From contig JAMWDF010000013.1 in the NCBI GenBank assembly GCA_023818865.1, forward strand, positions 1-23,977: 23,977 nucleotides of DNA. The letters are read 5' to 3'. How positions within the stretch are numbered: the stretch's first letter is position 1; every line of letters begins with the position of its first letter. The notes below the pieces were generated by a model. That model saw only the letters and a program-made list of their open reading frames with translations, did not search any database and had not been told where the DNA came from. The translations under genes and the position numbers were made by a program. This DNA comes from Candidatus Omnitrophota bacterium (GTDB taxonomy: Bacteria > Ratteibacteria > UBA8468 > B48-G9 > DSTR01). Of this stretch, positions 21,702-23,977 are shown in pieces.

Positions 21702-22448
21702 CTACTTTTTTCCGGCAATAAGGTGAGCAACAAAACCCGCGCCAAAACCGTTGTCAATATTGACCACCACTACATTCGGGCTACAACTGTTAAGCATGGT
21801 GAGCAGAGAAGAGAAACCCTGTAATTGCGCTCCGTAACCCACTGAGGTAGGTACCGCTACCACCACCTGACCAACCAAACCAGCCACTACGCTGGGTAAA
21901 GCCCCTTCCATTCCCGCCACCACCACCTGACAACTTGCCTGATTGAGTACTTTCAGGTGGTCCAAAAGTCGGTGAAGCCCGGCCACTCCGACATCCCAGA
22001 GACGTTTCACTCTGGTACCCAAAATTTCACAACTTAGAGCCGCTTCCTCAGCCACCGGTAGGTCTGAGGTGCCGGCAGAGACCACAGCCACATAATTTTT
22101 GCTCTTGGGCTGAGGAGGACGGGAACTCAGAAGTTTTGCCTGAGGGAAATAATGTAAGTCAGGCAGAAGCTTCTTAATTTTTTCCGCCTTTTCTGCCTCT
22201 AAACGAGTCACCAAACAATCCCGCTGATGGTTTAGATTGGTCCTGACAATCTTCTCCAGTTGTTCTACGGTTTTCCCTGGCGCAAAAATTACTTCGGGAA
22301 AGCCAAGCCGGAAAACCCGATGGGTGTCAATTTTGGCCCAGGTGAGGTCCTGATAAGGTAGCAATTTTAGCTGCTCCAGGACATCACCTTCTGTCAGACG
22401 GCCGGCGCGGTAGCTTTTCAGAATTTTCTTCAATCTTTCCTGGTTCAT
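21702..22448 (-). CDS. larB: LarB, pyridinium-3,5-biscarboxylate mononucleotide synthase
   Basis: The first enzyme of nickel-pincer nucleotide (NPN) cofactor synthesis. It carboxylates and hydrolyses nicotinate adenine dinucleotide to the biscarboxylate mononucleotide. The 248 residues match in length. An N-terminal helical region carries RVFRLGFPEVIFAPGKT. The C-terminal PurE-like domain has SAGTSDLPVAEEA, VVAGMEGALPSVV, VAVPTSVGYGA and NIDNGFGAG. LarC, LarE and the racemase LarA are not in the window. The gene starts two bases after the htpX stop, so it is translated from the htpX message. The ribosome site is poor (GAGA). Confidence 0.93.
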   Translation of the reverse strand: MNQERLKKILKSYRAGRLTEGDVLEQLKLLPYQDLTWAKIDTHRVFRLGFPEVIFAPGKTVEQLEKIVRTNLNHQRDCLVTRLEAEKAEKIKKLLPDLHYFPQAKLLSSRPPQPKSKNYVAVVSAGTSDLPVAEEAALSCEILGTRVKRLWDVGVAGLHRLLDHLKVLNQASCQVVVAGMEGALPSVVAGLVGQVVVAVPTSVGYGAQLQGFSSLLTMLNSCSPNVVVVNIDNGFGAGFVAHLIAGKK

Positions 22449-22450
22449 TC

Positions 22451-23308
22451 TCAGAGCTTACCCGCCATTCTTTCCAACCTGGCAATCCTTTCCTCAATAG
22501 GCGGATGGGTGGAAAAAATAGCCAGCAAGGAGCGAGCAGAAAAAGGGTTAACAATAAACAGGTGGGCAGTGGAAGGATTGGCCCTGGACATCGGCTGGGA
22601 AGAAACACCAGCCGCCAACCGTCGCAAAGCTGAAGCTAAATACTCTGGATGACCGGATATCTTCGCCCCAGACTCGTCGGCCAGGTATTCCCTTGAGCGG
22701 GAGATAGCCAGTTGAACAATCATAGCCGCAATCGGGGCCAAAACAGCAAAGACCAGAAGTCCTACCAGACTGAGGGCATTGCCCCCTCGCCGGTCATCAT
22801 TGCCACCCCCGAAGTAAGCTGCCCACTGCATCATCCTGGCAAGAAAAGTAATCGCCCCGGCAATGGTGGCAGCGATGGTGGCGATAAGGATATCTCGGTT
22901 TTTCACATGGCTTAACTCATGAGCCAGGACGCCTTCCAGTTCCTCGGCTGAAAGGATATTGAGAATTCCGCTGGTCACCGCCACTGAAGCGTGAGCCGGG
23001 TCGCGGCCGGTAGCAAACGCATTCGGACTGGCGGAGGGGATGAGATACAATCTCGGCATCGGCAACCCAGCAGATTGGGTAAGATTCTGAACAATCCGGT
23101 AAAGCTCAGGCATTTCCCCAGGAGAGATTTCCCGAGCCCGGTAAAGGGCCAGAATCAGTTTGTCACCCAGGAAATAGGAAATAGCATTCATTCCCAGGGC
23201 AAAAATGAGAGCCACCAGCATCCAGCCCTCACCAAAAAGACTACCCAGATAAACCAGAAGAACCGAAAGAATCCCCAAAAGAAAAACTGACCTGACTTGA
23301 TTGCCCAT
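22451..23308 (-). CDS. htpX: HtpX-type membrane zinc metalloprotease (M48)
   Basis: An inner-membrane protease for quality control of membrane proteins. Of 285 residues, about 8-47 form two hydrophobic segments. The HEXXH motif is HELSH at 130-134, with third ligand Glu207 in SREYLADE. Two more hydrophobic segments lie at about 142-162 and 181-203. FSTHPPIEERIARLERM ends the protein, as in the family. The glycine- and charge-rich loop GGGNDDRRGGN at about 167-177 separates the third and fourth segments. The ATG at 23308 follows AAGGAGGT at ideal spacing. It has its own promoter and carries larB behind it. Confidence 0.96.
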   Translation of the reverse strand: MGNQVRSVFLLGILSVLLVYLGSLFGEGWMLVALIFALGMNAISYFLGDKLILALYRAREISPGEMPELYRIVQNLTQSAGLPMPRLYLIPSASPNAFATGRDPAHASVAVTSGILNILSAEELEGVLAHELSHVKNRDILIATIAATIAGAITFLARMMQWAAYFGGGNDDRRGGNALSLVGLLVFAVLAPIAAMIVQLAISRSREYLADESGAKISGHPEYLASALRRLAAGVSSQPMSRANPSTAHLFIVNPFSARSLLAIFSTHPPIEERIARLERMAGKL

Positions 23309-23328
23309 AGTTACCTCCTTGCTCTGTT

Positions 23329-23358
23329 ATTTTACCCCTGAATTCCTAAAGGGTTCAA
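23329..23358 (-). promoter_or_regulatory. Sigma70-like promoter of htpX-larB
   Basis: On the minus strand, TTGAAC (23358-23353) and TAAAAT (23334-23329) are 18 bases apart. The transcript would start near 23322, just before the AAGGAGGT ribosome site, giving a leader of about 14 bases. The -35 overlaps the last codon of the upstream membrane-protein gene. Confidence 0.6.
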
Positions 23359-23977
23359 GATAATTGATGCCAGAGAAGAAGAAAGGTCGCAATTTTTAGA
23401 CAGGGAAATAAGCCAAGACAGCCGGAGAAACTAAGAACTGGGAGGAGAAAAAGAGGGGTAAGAACAGAAGCTGCCAGGGCTCCAACCAGGTCAGCCCCAT
23501 AAACCAGTCCGATTCCCCCTGGGTTCCGGTCCATCCCGTATGTCGCCAGAAGACCGAATTCCCAGCCAAGAAGGAAACCAGACCCAGCCAGCAAAATACC
23601 AAAAAATACTATGGGCACACTCCTGGGTAGCAGTAAAACTCCGGTGGCTAAAACATAGAAAAGAATCTGGCCGGTTTCCGCCCAAAATAGGTCTTCTCTC
23701 CTCTTAGGTTTCCTTCCAGAAAAAAATCCCCCAACTCCCAGACCAGCCATAAACAGTCCCACCAGAAAACTCATCGCCAAATAAAGAAAGCCAAAGGTTT
23801 TCTGAAAAAGAAAAAGAGCCAACACTTCAAAGGAAAAACTGACCAAGCCGTTGGTGAAACTGACTCTGAGATTGACTGGGAGACGCGGGACTGGAAGGAA
23901 CCACACGCCGAAGATAAGTACCAGCCACCGCCATTTTTGGCTACCAGCCGGGAAAAGAAAAGAGAAAAAACGAGTGA
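23355..23977 (-). CDS. Polytopic membrane protein related to the membrane domain of spermidine-synthase-like fusions (N-terminus outside window)
   Basis: An open frame of 207 codons that enters from the right edge without a start. The GTG at 23906 is unlikely to be the real start, because the frame continues upstream in hydrophobic sequence. Features are at least five hydrophobic segments, a first helix pattern FTNGLVSFSFEVLALFLF, the glycine-rich FMAGLGVGGFFSGRKPKRR loop, and GADLVGALAASVLTPLFLLPVL. This pattern is that of the membrane modules found in 'fused MFS/spermidine synthase' proteins. Only the C-terminal part is visible, so a synthase domain upstream is possible but unseen. It ends 46 bases before htpX. 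Confidence 0.65.
   Translation of the reverse strand, partial: TRFFSFLFPAGSQKWRWLVLIFGVWFLPVPRLPVNLRVSFTNGLVSFSFEVLALFLFQKTFGFLYLAMSFLVGLFMAGLGVGGFFSGRKPKRREDLFWAETGQILFYVLATGVLLLPRSVPIVFFGILLAGSGFLLGWEFGLLATYGMDRNPGGIGLVYGADLVGALAASVLTPLFLLPVLSFSGCLGLFPCLKIATFLLLWHQLS

Noticed and set aside
21690..21710. Bidirectional terminator between the translin gene and larB
   Set aside because: The two stop codons are two bases apart and no hairpin with flanking T runs is visible.
1..23977. CRISPR array, prophage or integrative element
   Set aside because: No regularly spaced repeats, integrase, transposase or phage structural genes are present; the only repeat cluster is the short tRNA-derived one.

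Overview
The window is ordinary, gene-dense bacterial chromosome with about 45% G+C by eye. There are 17 complete protein genes, two partial genes at the edges (clpB on the left, a polytopic membrane protein on the right), and one tRNA. I see no phage genes, insertion sequence, transposase, integrase or CRISPR array. Gene content points to an anaerobic, free-living bacterium: a small single-cluster ferredoxin, GSI-alpha glutamine synthetase, archease, a translin-family protein, LarB and HtpX. The GyrB insertion resembles the one in many diderm lineages, and two genes resemble the Csd4/Csd6 (Pgp1/Pgp2) peptidoglycan trimming enzymes. I suspect an uncultivated lineage (Omnitrophota-, Aerophobota- or Atribacterota-like), but the sequence alone does not settle this.

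Layout. From 10.8 kb leftward, a consensus sigma70 promoter drives gyrB-gyrA-archease-dksA/traR-lspA-lgt-FHA-Gfo/Idh/MocA, a tightly packed and mostly overlapping chain, with clpB next on the same strand. This puts DNA supercoiling, lipoprotein maturation and proteostasis genes in one possible transcription unit. From 16.3 kb leftward, a second strong promoter drives ferredoxin, a TPR-YkuD-NTF2-like (Csd6/Pgp2-like) protein and an M14/M99-type (Csd4/Pgp1-like) carboxypeptidase. These are followed by tRNA-Val(GAC) with its own promoter, rarA and the 5-formyl-THF cyclo-ligase gene. rarA and the cyclo-ligase gene overlap by 104 bases.

From 16.4 kb rightward, a divergent promoter drives ileS, followed by glnA, a YacP-type NYN nuclease gene and an overlapping translin-family gene. 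The remaining 2.3 kb runs leftward: larB and htpX with their own promoter, and the C-terminal part of a membrane protein related to the membrane domain of spermidine-synthase-like fusions.

The items most worth a second look are the NYN nuclease/translin pair (a possible prokaryotic RNA-processing module), the Csd6-like/Csd4-like pair, and the roughly 130-bp region downstream of tRNA-Val. That region carries a direct and an inverted copy of the tRNA 3' end, and the downstream direct copy ends in an encoded CCA that the intact gene lacks.
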